Source: JAUCQB01 sp964586235 (GTDB taxonomy: Bacteria; Planctomycetota; Phycisphaerae; UBA1845; PWPN01). Taken from it: DNA of 64,000 nucleotides. Below the pieces are notes generated by a model. That model did no database searches. It was not told the origin of the DNA and saw only the letters and a list, made by a program, of their open reading frames with translations. The position numbers and the translations under genes were made by a program. The DNA is taken from NCBI GenBank assembly GCA_964586235.1, contig CAZPIO010000009.1, positions 1 through 64,000 on the forward strand, read 5' to 3'. Positions 1 through 8,446 of this stretch are shown piece by piece; position 1 is the first letter of the stretch, and each line of letters opens with the position of its first letter.

Positions 1-904
1 GCAGGATGAGCTTGCGGCCGTCGCGGGCCATGTCGCGGAGCTTGAGCAGCAGCGGGAGCACCGTCTGTCGGCGTTCGGCGATCTCGTCGATGGCCCTCTG
101 GACCTCGCGCTTCTCCTTGTCGGGCACCTCGGCCAGCTTCTCGCGCAGCTCGGCCTCGGCCTTGTCGAGGGCCTTGTCGGGCTCGGGATGCACGGCCACG
201 GCCGTATCGCCCAGCATGGTCTCCGGGCGGGTGGTGGCGATGTGGACGTGCGTCGGCTCGCCCGGCCGCGGGTCTTTGACCGGGTACTTGAAGTGCCAGA
301 AATGCCCCTTGATCGACTCGTGGTAGACCTCGTCGTCGGCCACGGCCGTCTGCAGGTGCGTGTCCCAGTTAACCAGCCGCTTGCCGCGGACGATGAGGCC
401 GTCCTTGAACAGCTTGAAGAAGGTGTGGCGGACCGCCCGGGCGCAGACCTCGTCGAGGGTAAACCGCGTGCGGTCCCAGTCGCACGAGCAGCCCATGAGC
501 CTGAGCTGCTCGATGATCCGGTTGCCGTACTGCTCCTTCCACTCCCAGATGCGGCGGACCATCTCCTCACGGCCGAGGTCGTGACGAGACTTCTTCTCGG
601 TCTCGAAGATGCGTTTCTCGACCACCGCCTGGGTGGCGATGCCGGCATGGTCGGTGCCGGGCATCCACAGCGTGTTACAGCCCTGCATGCGCCGCCAGCG
701 GATGAGGATGTCCTGCAGTGTGTTGTTGAGGGCGTGCCCGCCGTGCAGTGCGCCGGTCACGTTCGGCGGCGGGATGACGATGGTGTAGGCTTCGCTGCCG
801 CTGGCGGACGGATCAGCATGAAAGCAGCCGGATTCCGCCCAGATACGGCGGATCTCGGGCTCGACACTCTGAGGTTCATACGTCGGAGGTAACAATGTCG
901 ACAT
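1..904 (-). CDS. valS: Valyl-tRNA synthetase, N-terminal part (cut by window edge)
   Basis: About 301 N-terminal residues of a class I aminoacyl-tRNA synthetase that charges tRNA-Val with valine in the cytoplasm. The protein opens MSTLLPPTYEPQSVEPEIRR. It carries the family block PPPNVTGALHGGHALNN near residue 45, which holds the class I HIGH signature in the form HGGH (HxGH kept, second position Gly). This is followed by the ValRS-type blocks MPGTDHAGIATQ and GREEMVRRIWEWKEQYGNRI, the RLVNWDTHLQTAVADDEV segment and the start of the CP1 editing region (ATTRPETMLGDTAVAVHP). The ATG is at 904-902, with only a weak upstream purine stretch. The C-terminal part (KMSKS loop, anticodon-binding domain) lies left of the window. 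The gene is outside the neighbouring defence-like unit. Confidence 0.93.
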   Translation of the reverse strand, partial: MSTLLPPTYEPQSVEPEIRRIWAESGCFHADPSASGSEAYTIVIPPPNVTGALHGGHALNNTLQDILIRWRRMQGCNTLWMPGTDHAGIATQAVVEKRIFETEKKSRHDLGREEMVRRIWEWKEQYGNRIIEQLRLMGCSCDWDRTRFTLDEVCARAVRHTFFKLFKDGLIVRGKRLVNWDTHLQTAVADDEVYHESIKGHFWHFKYPVKDPRPGEPTHVHIATTRPETMLGDTAVAVHPEPDKALDKAEAELREKLAEVPDKEKREVQRAIDEIAERRQTVLPLLLKLRDMARDGRKLIL

Positions 905-1070
905 TCAAACACCAACCTGCAGCCGCCGTTGAAGGCACGCTTGTACCTCTGTTCTGACGAGTGTGCCACTGCTCTGTGAGGCCTCAACGGCCTGATCACA
1001 CCAACCCTTTATCACCGCGGCTCACCAACGGCCGACCGGCATAAATGGGAAGGCGAGATTCTATCACCAC

Positions 1071-1082
1071 CTTGGCGCCAAG
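1071..1082. repeat. 12-bp perfect palindrome
   Basis: CTTGGCGCCAAG is a perfect inverted repeat between the start of valS and the end of the Toprim-like gene. It could be a hairpin or a protein-binding site. There is no T-tract, so it is not called a terminator. Confidence 0.3.
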
Positions 1083-1105
1083 TCGATGTGAGAGGAGGAG
1101 CATGC

Positions 1106-1741
1106 TCAAGCCGGGCTGGATGGCGGGAACCACCACACCAGCACCCGACGGAGCTTCATAAAGGCCGGGTCCGTACATCTTTCGAGACTGACGCGCTGTG
1201 CCAATTCGCCATAGATTCGTGACGATCTCGGGCGATGAATCCGGCCCAAGACACGCTCCATCGCTTCTTTGGGTCGATCAGGCTTGACCTGCCCGCCTTG
1301 GAGAAGACCCTGTTCAGTCAGCCAGTCGCGCAACCCGGTCGGCTGATCGTTCCAGCCCAGCACACCGCTCACGTGAGGCGAATCGCTCCAGACCCACATC
1401 TCCAATTCGGGGTCGATGACCACTGCGACTGCACGGTCTCCCCACCCCGAAGAAGCGAGTCTTGCTTCGACTTCCCGCTCCAGTTCCTCCCGGGTCCTCC
1501 GCTCTTTGCCGCAACCCTCCCGATCGAACACCACCAGAGCGTGGGCAGACTCATTCAAAGCGGTCCTGAGATACTCGTGGGCTCTGAGCAGGCAACCCGC
1601 GTCGCGGGCCTCGTGCTGTTCGATGCGCCATCTCAGGGAACGGATGCCGAGGGACTCGGGTCGGTGAAGAATAGCTGACAGGGATGCCCTTTCATCCCTG
1701 CCGGGAACGAGGACAAACAGATCCAAGTCATAGACGCTCAC
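1106..1741 (-). CDS. Toprim/DUF4276-like partner protein of AAA ATPase
   Basis: 211-residue protein of uncertain family. It starts with a hydrophobic strand ending in an acidic loop (LFVLVPGRDE, residues 8-17), followed by VVFDREG near residue 70 and VIDPELEMWVWSD near residue 108. This spacing resembles the Toprim-like folds annotated as DUF4276 or DUF4435, where the acidic residues bind metal. The usual first VEG glutamate is not obvious (VPG here), so activity is uncertain. The start is GTG at 1741-1739 and overlaps the stop of the upstream ATPase by one base (TAGTG), so translation is probably coupled. ATPase plus small Toprim-like protein is the layout of PARIS (AriA/AriB) and split OLD systems. 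The role as nuclease or effector is inferred. Confidence 0.72.
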   Translation of the reverse strand: MSVYDLDLFVLVPGRDERASLSAILHRPESLGIRSLRWRIEQHEARDAGCLLRAHEYLRTALNESAHALVVFDREGCGKERRTREELEREVEARLASSGWGDRAVAVVIDPELEMWVWSDSPHVSGVLGWNDQPTGLRDWLTEQGLLQGGQVKPDRPKEAMERVLGRIHRPRSSRIYGELAQRVSLERCTDPAFMKLRRVLVWWFPPSSPA

Positions 1742-3006
1742 TACCCGAAGACTCCGCCGGCAAAGAGCGTGCCCAGACTGACTTCCCCCTTCCAGTCGCG
1801 AAGCCGCGGATGCTCGCTGCCACGAACAATCCTGGTACCATTCTCCTCATCACGGGAGAAAGCCAGTACCTTTTCGATCTCGACCATCGCCAGGATGGCG
1901 GGCGAGTGCGTCGCGACAAGTACTTGTCCGTCATACACGGAACTGAGCGATTGCATCGCAGTCTCCAGGTTCAGAGGATGGATACTGGTTTCCGGCTCCT
2001 CGACCAGATACACCGTGGGAGCCTGAGGCGCATAGGCCAATAGCGTAAGAGCCAGCAACCGCAGAGTACCATCAGACACCATCCACGAGGGGATTCTGAG
2101 GCCGCCCCGGTAACAAAGCATGAGATAGCGATGCCGGTCCTCGGGGCGCTCGACGACTTGAAGCGTCTCCAAGTCCGGCAGGGCAAGTCGCACGTGCCCA
2201 AGCCAGTCACGGTATCGATCGGGGGTTTTCTGCTCCATTTCAGAGATGGCCCACGGCAGGTTGGACCCGTCGCCGTTCAGTAACGTCCCCTGTCCTGGCC
2301 GGGAGGGCTTTCTCAGGATAGTTGAGTCGAGCCTGACGAAACGGATATGCTCTCTCAGCAATTCCTCCAACCAGATCGCCGTCGGAAACTCGTGCTCACT
2401 CAGATGGGCCAAAACGGCCTTCTTTCCGGCCGGCCGGTACACGATTTGGTGGGCGGCATCCCCTGACCGGACGATCTTCTGGTCGGGGACTTCCGGCGAA
2501 ACCAGATACTCCTCCCTTGCCGGATCCCACGACATCAGTCTCCGCCAGCCGCCAGCGAGTTCGCTCGAAATCAGCGTTTCGGGTGACGTCTCCGACCCTG
2601 GTCGGCGGCCGCTTTTGTATGCCTCGGTGAGCAGGATCTGCTCTTCCAGAATCCTCAGCCCCTGCTCCTTTTGCCCCAAGCCAATGGCTACTTCATAGCG
2701 GATGGCATACCCTTCGTCCCGGAGCAGCAAATCCTTCGGCGGGAGATGATCGTCTGGCACAACCACCTCGACGGCCAATTCGAACCGTGCTTCTTCGCGC
2801 CTCCACACCAGATCGTGGAAGTTAGGTGTACGCTCCGCCACCGCCGAATCCAAACCTTCGGTCACCAGTTGAGCGAGGAGAGCCAGAACGTCAAGGAACG
2901 TCGTTTTGCCCGACGCGTTCGCACCGACGAGGACGTGGAAATCACCCAGTTCCTGAGAAATGTACTTCAGGCAGCGGTAGTTGAGAGCCTCAATTCGGCG
3001 AATCAT
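1741..3006 (-). CDS. AAA family ATPase (AAA15/AAA_21, OLD/RecF-like)
   Basis: 421-residue P-loop ATPase of the ABC/SMC-like AAA_21 group. The start MIRRIEALNYRCLKYI is the typical first strand. Walker A is GANASGKTT (about residues 28-36). The signature loop is VSDGTLRLLAL, Walker B is VYLVEEPETSIHP, and the switch histidine is in LVATHSPAIL. The middle lacks a long coiled coil, so this is not an SMC or RecN protein. It is followed, with a one-base overlap, by a Toprim-like gene, so ATPase and possible nuclease are probably made together. Related ATPases act as sensors in phage-defence systems (OLD, Gabija, PARIS); that role here is inference from domain type and pairing. Some members of this group have no shown defence function. 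Confidence 0.85.
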   Translation of the reverse strand: MIRRIEALNYRCLKYISQELGDFHVLVGANASGKTTFLDVLALLAQLVTEGLDSAVAERTPNFHDLVWRREEARFELAVEVVVPDDHLPPKDLLLRDEGYAIRYEVAIGLGQKEQGLRILEEQILLTEAYKSGRRPGSETSPETLISSELAGGWRRLMSWDPAREEYLVSPEVPDQKIVRSGDAAHQIVYRPAGKKAVLAHLSEHEFPTAIWLEELLREHIRFVRLDSTILRKPSRPGQGTLLNGDGSNLPWAISEMEQKTPDRYRDWLGHVRLALPDLETLQVVERPEDRHRYLMLCYRGGLRIPSWMVSDGTLRLLALTLLAYAPQAPTVYLVEEPETSIHPLNLETAMQSLSSVYDGQVLVATHSPAILAMVEIEKVLAFSRDEENGTRIVRGSEHPRLRDWKGEVSLGTLFAGGVFG

Positions 3007-3377
3007 CGGGCATCTCCACGCATGGTTGCGAGCTGCTCACCGATCCGCTCTTGTGGTGCGGTCGGTCGAACCCACTCCTGGGCGAATTCTACACTCGGAA
3101 GCCGGGCAAGTCGATGCAGCGACAAGCGCCGGGGGCCACGGGTGTGGCCACACTCTGGGGCAAGCCCATACGCAGTGCGCCGCCGACGGCGGCGCTTGGG
3201 CTGTTTGACCAGTTTCTTGCCGGAACCAAGCCAAAGCGGCTCGCCACGTCGAGTCTTCGACCCGCCAGGGCGGGTAAACTCCACGGCCGCCGCAGTCGAT
3301 GGCGGGTCCGCTTGCGCAGGCCTGTGTTGCCGAAGGCACTGGCAGACAAGCTGCCAGTGCCACCCGTCCGCGGCCGA
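3007..3377. other. Intergenic region with hairpin
   Basis: 371 bases between the ATPase start and the GH172 stop. A 93-codon minus-strand frame here is rich in Arg/Lys runs and looks non-coding. The stretch holds the perfect hairpin at 3335-3361 and a short GC palindrome (CCCGCCAGGGCGGG) near 3261. No clear promoter for the ATPase unit was recognised. Confidence 0.5.
3335..3361 (-). terminator. Perfect 11-bp hairpin 3' of the GH172 gene
   Basis: GGCACTGGCAG, loop ACAAG, CTGCCAGTGCC. The stem is perfect and starts 17 bases after the GH172 stop on the minus strand. There is no T-tract, so it may be an RNA-stabilising hairpin or a dispersed repeat unit instead of an intrinsic terminator. Confidence 0.45.
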
Positions 3378-4544
3378 CTAGCGTTTTTCGGTCTTGGGCT
3401 TGGGCGGTTCGATGATATCGGCGATGCGGGCCGCCTGTTCGGGCAGCGGCGGCATCTGCTTGACCGGCTTGAGCTGGTACCAGTAGGCGACGCTGCACCA
3501 GTCGTCGCTTCGCTCGAACAGGCCCTGGTTCCAGCCGATCTGCTGCATGGTCGCCTTCAGGCTCTTGCGGAAGTAGACCGGGTCCTTCTCGTGGAAGCGA
3601 TACAGGCTGACCAGCGGGTTCTTGAAGAACTCGTTGGTCACCTGCATCGGGCAGCCGGCGTACGGCGTCTGGTATTCTTCCATGCCCCAGGCGGCCTCGA
3701 AGTAATCTTCGGTGCCCGTGCCGCAGATCGTCGGGTAATCGGTGTCGCCGTCGATGTAGAACTTCATCTCGCCCTCGCCCCACCAGTGCGGACCGAGCGC
3801 CCGGACGCCGATCACGCAGCCGAGGAAGCAACCCGGCCCTTCGACGTTGTCCAGGATCACGTAATCACGCTTCATCACCGTCGGGTTCTCGCGGCGGAAC
3901 TGGGCATGGAACCGGGCGGTGTTCGCGGGAAGCCCGTCGCGCAATTCATAGTCGATCTGGTAGAAGAACGCCCCCATCTTCTTGCCGCCGGGCATGTCGT
4001 TGGTCACCGTAAGTCTAGCGTGGGTCCCGAAGGGCATGGCGAAGTAGCTGTTGAAGCCCCTGCCCAGGACCTGTGTCACGTAGGCGGTGGTCAGCACGCG
4101 GCACCGGCCGTGAGCCACACCGAAGAAGTCGCCCAACGGCACCTCGACGCTGGGCACGGGGCTGTTGTCCCAGTACATTCGCAGGATCATGTTCCTCATC
4201 GCCTCGGGCGAGCGATCCGGAATCGTGATCCAGATGTGCCGGATGACCCCGCAGCCGTCGATGTCCATCAGCGTGGCGGTTTCGCCGTTCTTGACCTCCG
4301 GGATGCACGGCGAGCCCTTGCGGCCCTTGCCGAGTTTGCTCTCGCTCATGCCGCCGGCGCCGACGGCCCCCGTCCGGTTCTCCCAGGTGATTGCGCGGCC
4401 GACGACGCCATCGGGGATGACCGGCAGTTCCGTGTCGAGGTCGGATGGGCTGAAGGCCGGAAACAGACCCGCTCCCTGGCAGCCCGCCAACAGCATCAGA
4501 AACACCCACGAGCAACAGCAGATGAACGCGCACCACCGAGACAT
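3378..4544 (-). CDS. DUF2961 / glycoside hydrolase family 172 lipoprotein
   Basis: 388-residue exported protein. The N-terminus MSRWCAFICCCSWVFLMLLAGC is a signal peptide ending in a lipobox (LLAGC), so it is probably a lipoprotein. The mature part shows the double jelly-roll DUF2961 pattern: ITWENRTGAVGAGG early, GCGVIRHIWITI, then MPFGTHARLTVTND, GPHWWGEGEMKFYIDGD and ICGTGTEDYFEAAWG. The last two segments contain the conserved acidic residues of GH172. Family members hydrolyse fructofuranose or arabinofuranose linkages in glycans; the substrate here is unknown. The start at 4544 was chosen over an upstream ATG at 4577 because AAAGGAG sits 6-7 bases before it and because it starts the signal peptide. 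The gene stands alone; its upstream region is the long gap to 5993. Confidence 0.88.
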   Translation of the reverse strand: MSRWCAFICCCSWVFLMLLAGCQGAGLFPAFSPSDLDTELPVIPDGVVGRAITWENRTGAVGAGGMSESKLGKGRKGSPCIPEVKNGETATLMDIDGCGVIRHIWITIPDRSPEAMRNMILRMYWDNSPVPSVEVPLGDFFGVAHGRCRVLTTAYVTQVLGRGFNSYFAMPFGTHARLTVTNDMPGGKKMGAFFYQIDYELRDGLPANTARFHAQFRRENPTVMKRDYVILDNVEGPGCFLGCVIGVRALGPHWWGEGEMKFYIDGDTDYPTICGTGTEDYFEAAWGMEEYQTPYAGCPMQVTNEFFKNPLVSLYRFHEKDPVYFRKSLKATMQQIGWNQGLFERSDDWCSVAYWYQLKPVKQMPPLPEQAARIADIIEPPKPKTEKR

Positions 4545-4940
4545 GGTATCTCCTTTCAGCGACAAGGTCGGACACACAAAACCATCTCCCGCGTCGCGGG
4601 ACGCGGCGGCGGATTATGGCACGCGCCGTCGCCTCCCGCAACCGCCCGTGCCTCATAAACCCTGGGTTCCGTGACGCGCCCGTGACGTCGTACCGACCTG
4701 TGCACAAGCGCCGCTCATTGATCGGATATCGACTTACTGCAACTTGCAGGGATTCGTGCAGCTCAGATGCGATGCCAGACCGCCCTTGCGTCCCGCCAAT
4801 CGCACGCGGGGTTCACGGTCCGCCGTCCGCGCGCGGTCATCGGCGCCGCGAGGCAGCAGAAACGCCGGGCCCGGCCGTCGCCCGACCGCCGCCGAAGCCG
4901 CAAGTTGTGCACAAACGCCGCCGAATTCGCAAGAAAACCC

Positions 4941-4969
4941 TTGCTCCGGCGATGGATTTGTACTATACT
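4941..4969 (+). promoter_or_regulatory. Sigma70-like promoter
   Basis: -35 TTGCTC (4941-4946), 17-base spacer, -10 TATACT (4964-4969). It points into the hairpin-rich stretch with no obvious downstream gene for about 1 kb. Confidence 0.45.
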
Positions 4970-5483
4970 GACCTTCAGAGAAGAACATTTCGGCCGAGAG
5001 TGCAGTTCAGGGAAAGGGAACGCGAGCGGCAATACAACGAATTCAGGTGGACATGACGTCCACGATACGTGGTCAGATGGGAGGTACGAGCGATGTCCGG
5101 AATTCCGGAGATCATCGGCGAATCCCACGACAGTACACGTAGTTGGACCTCGCGACACAGGGAGGTGGGCTACAGCCAAAGCACCTCCGTATGCGCGTGC
5201 ATCGCACGTACGGTGAGGGATCATGGGGGGATGACCGTGTCCCCACTTCGTCTGAGACTCATTGATTTCGCCGGCGAAGGAGAACGGGCACCTCCGGGGG
5301 TGCGTCGGCGGGGGCAGGCGGAGATATCAAGAAACGAGGAGTAAGACACAAGAGCGAGCCGGTCCTCACCATGCTTTGGCATGCGAAACATGAGGGCCGG
5401 TAGCCAGGAGACCAGACGGAACAGGGAAAAACGACAGTCGCAGGAACAACATCGGTGATGCCTCGAATACGAGGCGCCGTGTT

Positions 5484-5612
5484 TATAATGGTGGACCCCG
5501 ATAGGGTCCGGTTGCAGGACCGTGCAGGCCGACGGAACCTGCGGCACATAAAGAGGCCAACGGCGGACGACGCATGGGAAGTATACCTGAGCGCGTGCGC
5601 CGTTGTGCTTTT
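5484..5612 (+). ncRNA. Candidate small RNA with three hairpins
   Basis: A TATAAT box at 5484-5489 is followed within 5 bases by three consecutive perfect stems (5493-5509, 5524-5542, 5559-5604). The last stem, AACGGCG/CGCCGTT, is followed by TGTGCTTTT, like an intrinsic terminator. The -35 region is poor (CCTCGA). No known RNA family was recognised; RNase P, tmRNA and SRP signatures are absent. It could instead be part of the 5' leader of the SpoIIE gene. Confidence 0.3.
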
Positions 5613-5752
5613 GGGGCCACGGCGGGCAGTAGACGAGCCGGTTATTCCGCTTCCAGCATCACGGCCTGTTTCGATTCCGCCGCCGCCCGCCGGGGTTTCT
5701 CAACGGTTTCAGGGCCGGTTCCCGCACGCCTGGACGACAAAGACGCACGCTT

Positions 5753-5781
5753 TTGCTCCGATTGAGCCATCCATCTATAAT
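5753..5781 (+). promoter_or_regulatory. Sigma70-like promoter of the SpoIIE phosphatase gene
   Basis: -35 TTGCTC (5753-5758), 17-base spacer, -10 TATAAT (5776-5781). The -35 and spacer match those of the promoter at 4941. Transcription from about 5788 would give a leader of about 200 bases containing the CAGGCG...CGCCTG and CGGCTG CCCG CAGCCG hairpins before the likely start at 5994. Confidence 0.55.
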
Positions 5782-5993
5782 GCCAGCCAGCAGGCGGATG
5801 AGCCACCCTGGGGAAGCATGGGGGAGCCCGCGCTTGCATCTCGCATCGCCTGCCCCGAGTGAACCAGGAAACCGGGCGGGCACGATGCGGTCGGGTTAAT
5901 GCGGGGTACGGCTGCCCGCAGCCGATATGGAAGTTGTCGTTTCGGCAGGATACACCCGCGAATAACGTGCGTGTCCTGCCATGTGGGTCGAAG

Positions 5994-7811
5994 ATGTCGG
6001 GGCCATCATTCTGCATTAAGCGTCTGAGAGATACACTGTCTGACAGTTCCCTTCTCCATGCCTTGGATGTGGTCGCCAGTGCGACCTCCGCAACTGTCGT
6101 CCTTTTTGACAACGAGACTCAGGCGGCCGCCGGTCCCGTCCCCGGCAACGACCTGATCCGTCGTGTACTGAGCACACCGCAAGGACGAGAACTCGTCATC
6201 GCAGCTCACGCAGCCGCAGCCGCGAGGGCTGCCGGAAAAGCGTCACCCGTAGTAGTCGTGGATGGGCGCAATGCTCTGAGTGGGGGCGTGCTGGATCAGT
6301 ATGCGATTCCGATCGTGCGTAGCGACCAATTGGCGGGGACGCTGACTTTGGGCGACAGGCCCCAGACCCCGCTGACTGAAGAGGCAGTCGCCCAGATCGA
6401 GCAAGCGGCCGGGCTGGCAGCAGGCGAGCTTCGCGAGGCGGCGCGAGCGGTGCGGCCGTGGAGCCAGGACGAGGCCGCGGCAGCACGAAGCATGGCGGGC
6501 CTGTTCACCGAGCTGCTGGCGGAGTTGTGCGTCCAGGAGTTGAACCTCGATCGACGCATCGAGGAACTGACCGCGGTTTACAACATCGCGGGTCTGCTGG
6601 CCGGAACGATGGATCTGCAGGAGGTCCTCAATCGCACCGCCCAGATGGTCTGCGACGTGATGCATGTGAAGGCGTGCAGCATTCGGCTGCTCGATGAAAC
6701 CAGCGGCACCCTCGTCATTCGCGCCGTCCACAATCTTTCGGAGGAGTATCTCAACAAGGGAGCGGTCACGGTCGAGGAAAACCCGATCGATCGGGCGGCG
6801 ATCAAGGGGCAGATCGTGTACATCGCGGACGCGCCCAACGATCCGCGAACACGCTATCCGCAGGAGGCCCGGCGCGAGGGCATTGTCAGCGGGCTGGTGG
6901 TCGGGCTCATTTACCGCGGCAAGGCTGTCGGCGTGCTGCGGGTGTATACCGGCGAGCCGCACCTGTTCACGCCGTTCGAGGAAGCACTGCTGCAGGCGGT
7001 TGCGTCTCAGGCCGCGGCGGCGATCGTCAACGTCCGGCTGATGGCTGAAACGCTGGAATCCGAGCGATATTCGCGCCAGATGGCCTATGCCGGCGAGGTG
7101 CAAAGGCGGATGATCCCCAGCCGGCCGCCGACCTGCGACCAGGTCGAGATCGGGGCCGTTTACCGCCCCACCTACAACGTCGGCGGTGATTTCTACGATT
7201 TCATCCTCTTGCCCAAGGGCAACTTGGGCGTGGCTATCGCCGATGTCTCAGGCAAGGGCTTGCCCGCCTCGCTCATCATGGCTTCGCTGCGCTCGGCGCT
7301 GCGTGTATATGCAAAGTTCACCTACAACATCGACGAGATCATGGCCCGGCTCAATCGGCACGTCTGCAGCGAGACGAAGGTCGGCGAGTTCACCACGCTG
7401 TTTTACGGCGTGCTGTCGCCGGACGGCCGGCGAATGACCTACTGCAACGCGGGCCACGAGCCGCCGATGCTGCTGCGGAACGGAAAGATCCAGCCGCTGG
7501 GCACAGGTGGCATGGTCCTCGGCATTGACAAGAACACCCGGTTTGAGCGCGAGTTGATCAGTCTGCAGGCGGGCGACGTGGTCCTGCTCTATACCGACGG
7601 CGCGGCTGAGGCCCTCAACTTCTCCGACGAGCAGTACGGCCGTCCGCGGCTGGGCGAGTCGCTGATCCGCTATGCGGACCAACCGGCCCAACTGATCGCT
7701 CAGAACATCCTCTGGGACATCCGCCGTTTCCGAGGCCTGGCCGACCGGATCGACGACGTCACCCTCGTCGTGCTCAAGATCCGGGATCCCAAGTCAAAAG
7801 CATCCACCTGA
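5994..7811 (+). CDS. GAF domain / SpoIIE (PP2C-type) serine phosphatase
   Basis: 605 residues, cytoplasmic. Residues about 15-165 resemble a degenerate GAF/PocR-like sensor. About 185-345 is a GAF domain (from RIEELTAVYNIAG to EALLQAVASQAAAAIVN). A short linker leads to a PP2C-SpoIIE catalytic domain (about 365-600) with YNVGGDFYDF, IADVSGKGLPAS, FYGVLSPDGRRMTYCNAGH and LLYTDGAAEA, which supply the metal-binding Asp residues. Such RsbU-like enzymes dephosphorylate STAS anti-anti-sigma proteins or act in partner switching; no partner gene is nearby. A GTG 135 bases upstream opens the same frame, but the residues before MSGPSFCIKR look like leader. The ribosome site at 5994 is weak, so the start is uncertain. 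A promoter with a long leader precedes it. Confidence 0.86.
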   Translation: MSGPSFCIKRLRDTLSDSSLLHALDVVASATSATVVLFDNETQAAAGPVPGNDLIRRVLSTPQGRELVIAAHAAAAARAAGKASPVVVVDGRNALSGGVLDQYAIPIVRSDQLAGTLTLGDRPQTPLTEEAVAQIEQAAGLAAGELREAARAVRPWSQDEAAAARSMAGLFTELLAELCVQELNLDRRIEELTAVYNIAGLLAGTMDLQEVLNRTAQMVCDVMHVKACSIRLLDETSGTLVIRAVHNLSEEYLNKGAVTVEENPIDRAAIKGQIVYIADAPNDPRTRYPQEARREGIVSGLVVGLIYRGKAVGVLRVYTGEPHLFTPFEEALLQAVASQAAAAIVNVRLMAETLESERYSRQMAYAGEVQRRMIPSRPPTCDQVEIGAVYRPTYNVGGDFYDFILLPKGNLGVAIADVSGKGLPASLIMASLRSALRVYAKFTYNIDEIMARLNRHVCSETKVGEFTTLFYGVLSPDGRRMTYCNAGHEPPMLLRNGKIQPLGTGGMVLGIDKNTRFERELISLQAGDVVLLYTDGAAEALNFSDEQYGRPRLGESLIRYADQPAQLIAQNILWDIRRFRGLADRIDDVTLVVLKIRDPKSKAST

Positions 7812-7881
7812 CCCCGAGTGCGAGTATCCCTCGGGTCGTGGTTGATCCTCGGGAATGGAATCTCGGGCAGGAAAGCCCGAA
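7812..7881 (+). terminator. Hairpin pair after the SpoIIE gene
   Basis: CCCGAG/CTCGGG (7813-7835) and TCGGGC/GCCCGA (about 7862-7880) follow the stop directly. No T-tract is present, so factor-independent termination is not certain. Confidence 0.35.
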
Positions 7882-7938
7882 TCGCCGGTACCTCAAGAGA
7901 CGGCCGGCGGGACGGCCGCAAGCCCTCGCTGCACCGGG

Positions 7939-7966
7939 TTGACAGTCAAAGCCAAGTTACTAGGTT
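7939..7966 (+). promoter_or_regulatory. Possible tRNA-Ser promoter
   Basis: TTGACA (7939-7944), 16-base spacer, TAGGTT (7961-7966). The -35 is perfect and the -10 weak. It lies about 90 bases before the tRNA. Confidence 0.35.
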
Positions 7967-8053
7967 ATATGGGTAATGCCGATCATATAGGGAACGGCAG
8001 AGCAGATACCCGGGCGGTCGTTTCAGCCGTAACGCCTTGTCTGCCCGTGGCTT

Positions 8054-8144
<91 letters not shown>

Positions 8145-8160
8145 TTCTATCTGACACACA

Positions 8161-8199
8161 CGCCACAAGCTCTTGAATCCCAGGATCTTGTGGCGTTTT
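8161..8199 (+). terminator. Intrinsic terminator after tRNA-Ser
   Basis: Perfect 9-bp stem CGCCACAAG/CTTGTGGCG followed by TTTT, 17 bases after the tRNA. It ends the tRNA transcript. Confidence 0.8.
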
Positions 8200-8446
8200 C
8201 TCGATTCTTGACTCCCCTGTTGCCCTCGAATTGCCCTTAGAACCGGATGTCGCTGGAATTGTAATGGTCGGGGTCATCAGACTTGCTGGCGGCGCGAGAT
8301 CCTCTAGCCGCGCAAGCAGTGCGCGTTCGGCAATGGTGCTGAACACGGCACCGGATTTCTTTCGCGGCGAACGAAGCGGTGCTATCTTCGGGTGCACCGG
8401 CACAAACCGCTCGTCTTTGGCATTCAACATGCTCGCACAAGCGTCG
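8200..8446. other. Spacer between tRNA terminator and the dockerin protein
   Basis: 247 bases. Minus-strand frames run through here into the tRNA (giving the artefactual ERAGFEPAV string), but no start, ribosome site or known domain supports a gene. It might hold decayed sequence of an inserted element (see the tRNA 3'-end repeat). Confidence 0.35.

Larger units (their letters stand above)
4545..5993. other. 1.45-kb gene-poor, hairpin-rich region
   Basis: Between divergent GH172 and SpoIIE genes. It has three sigma70-like -10 boxes (4964, 5484, 5776), two of them with a matched TTGC-type -35 at 17 bases. It also has a run of perfect hairpins: GTGGAC/GTCCAC 5047, GGAGGTG/CACCTCC 5161-5188, GGGGA/TCCCC 5227, GCACC/GGTGC 5288, CCTCG/CGAGG 5461-5474, GGACCC/GGGTCC 5493-5509, GCAGG/CCTGC 5524-5542, AACGGCG/CGCCGTT 5559-5604. 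A small frame (ATG at 5093 after GGGAGG, 83 codons) is possible but has no recognisable product. It is best read as one or more structured non-coding RNAs plus a long leader for the phosphatase gene. Confidence 0.45.

Noticed and set aside
3003..3284. 93-codon minus frame overlapping the ATPase start with ATGA
   Set aside because: Runs of Arg/Lys from GC-rich non-coding sequence, no ribosome site or domain.
5093..5344. 83-codon plus frame with GGGAGG upstream
   Set aside because: It overlaps several perfect hairpins and has no recognisable protein features; RNA structure explains the region better.
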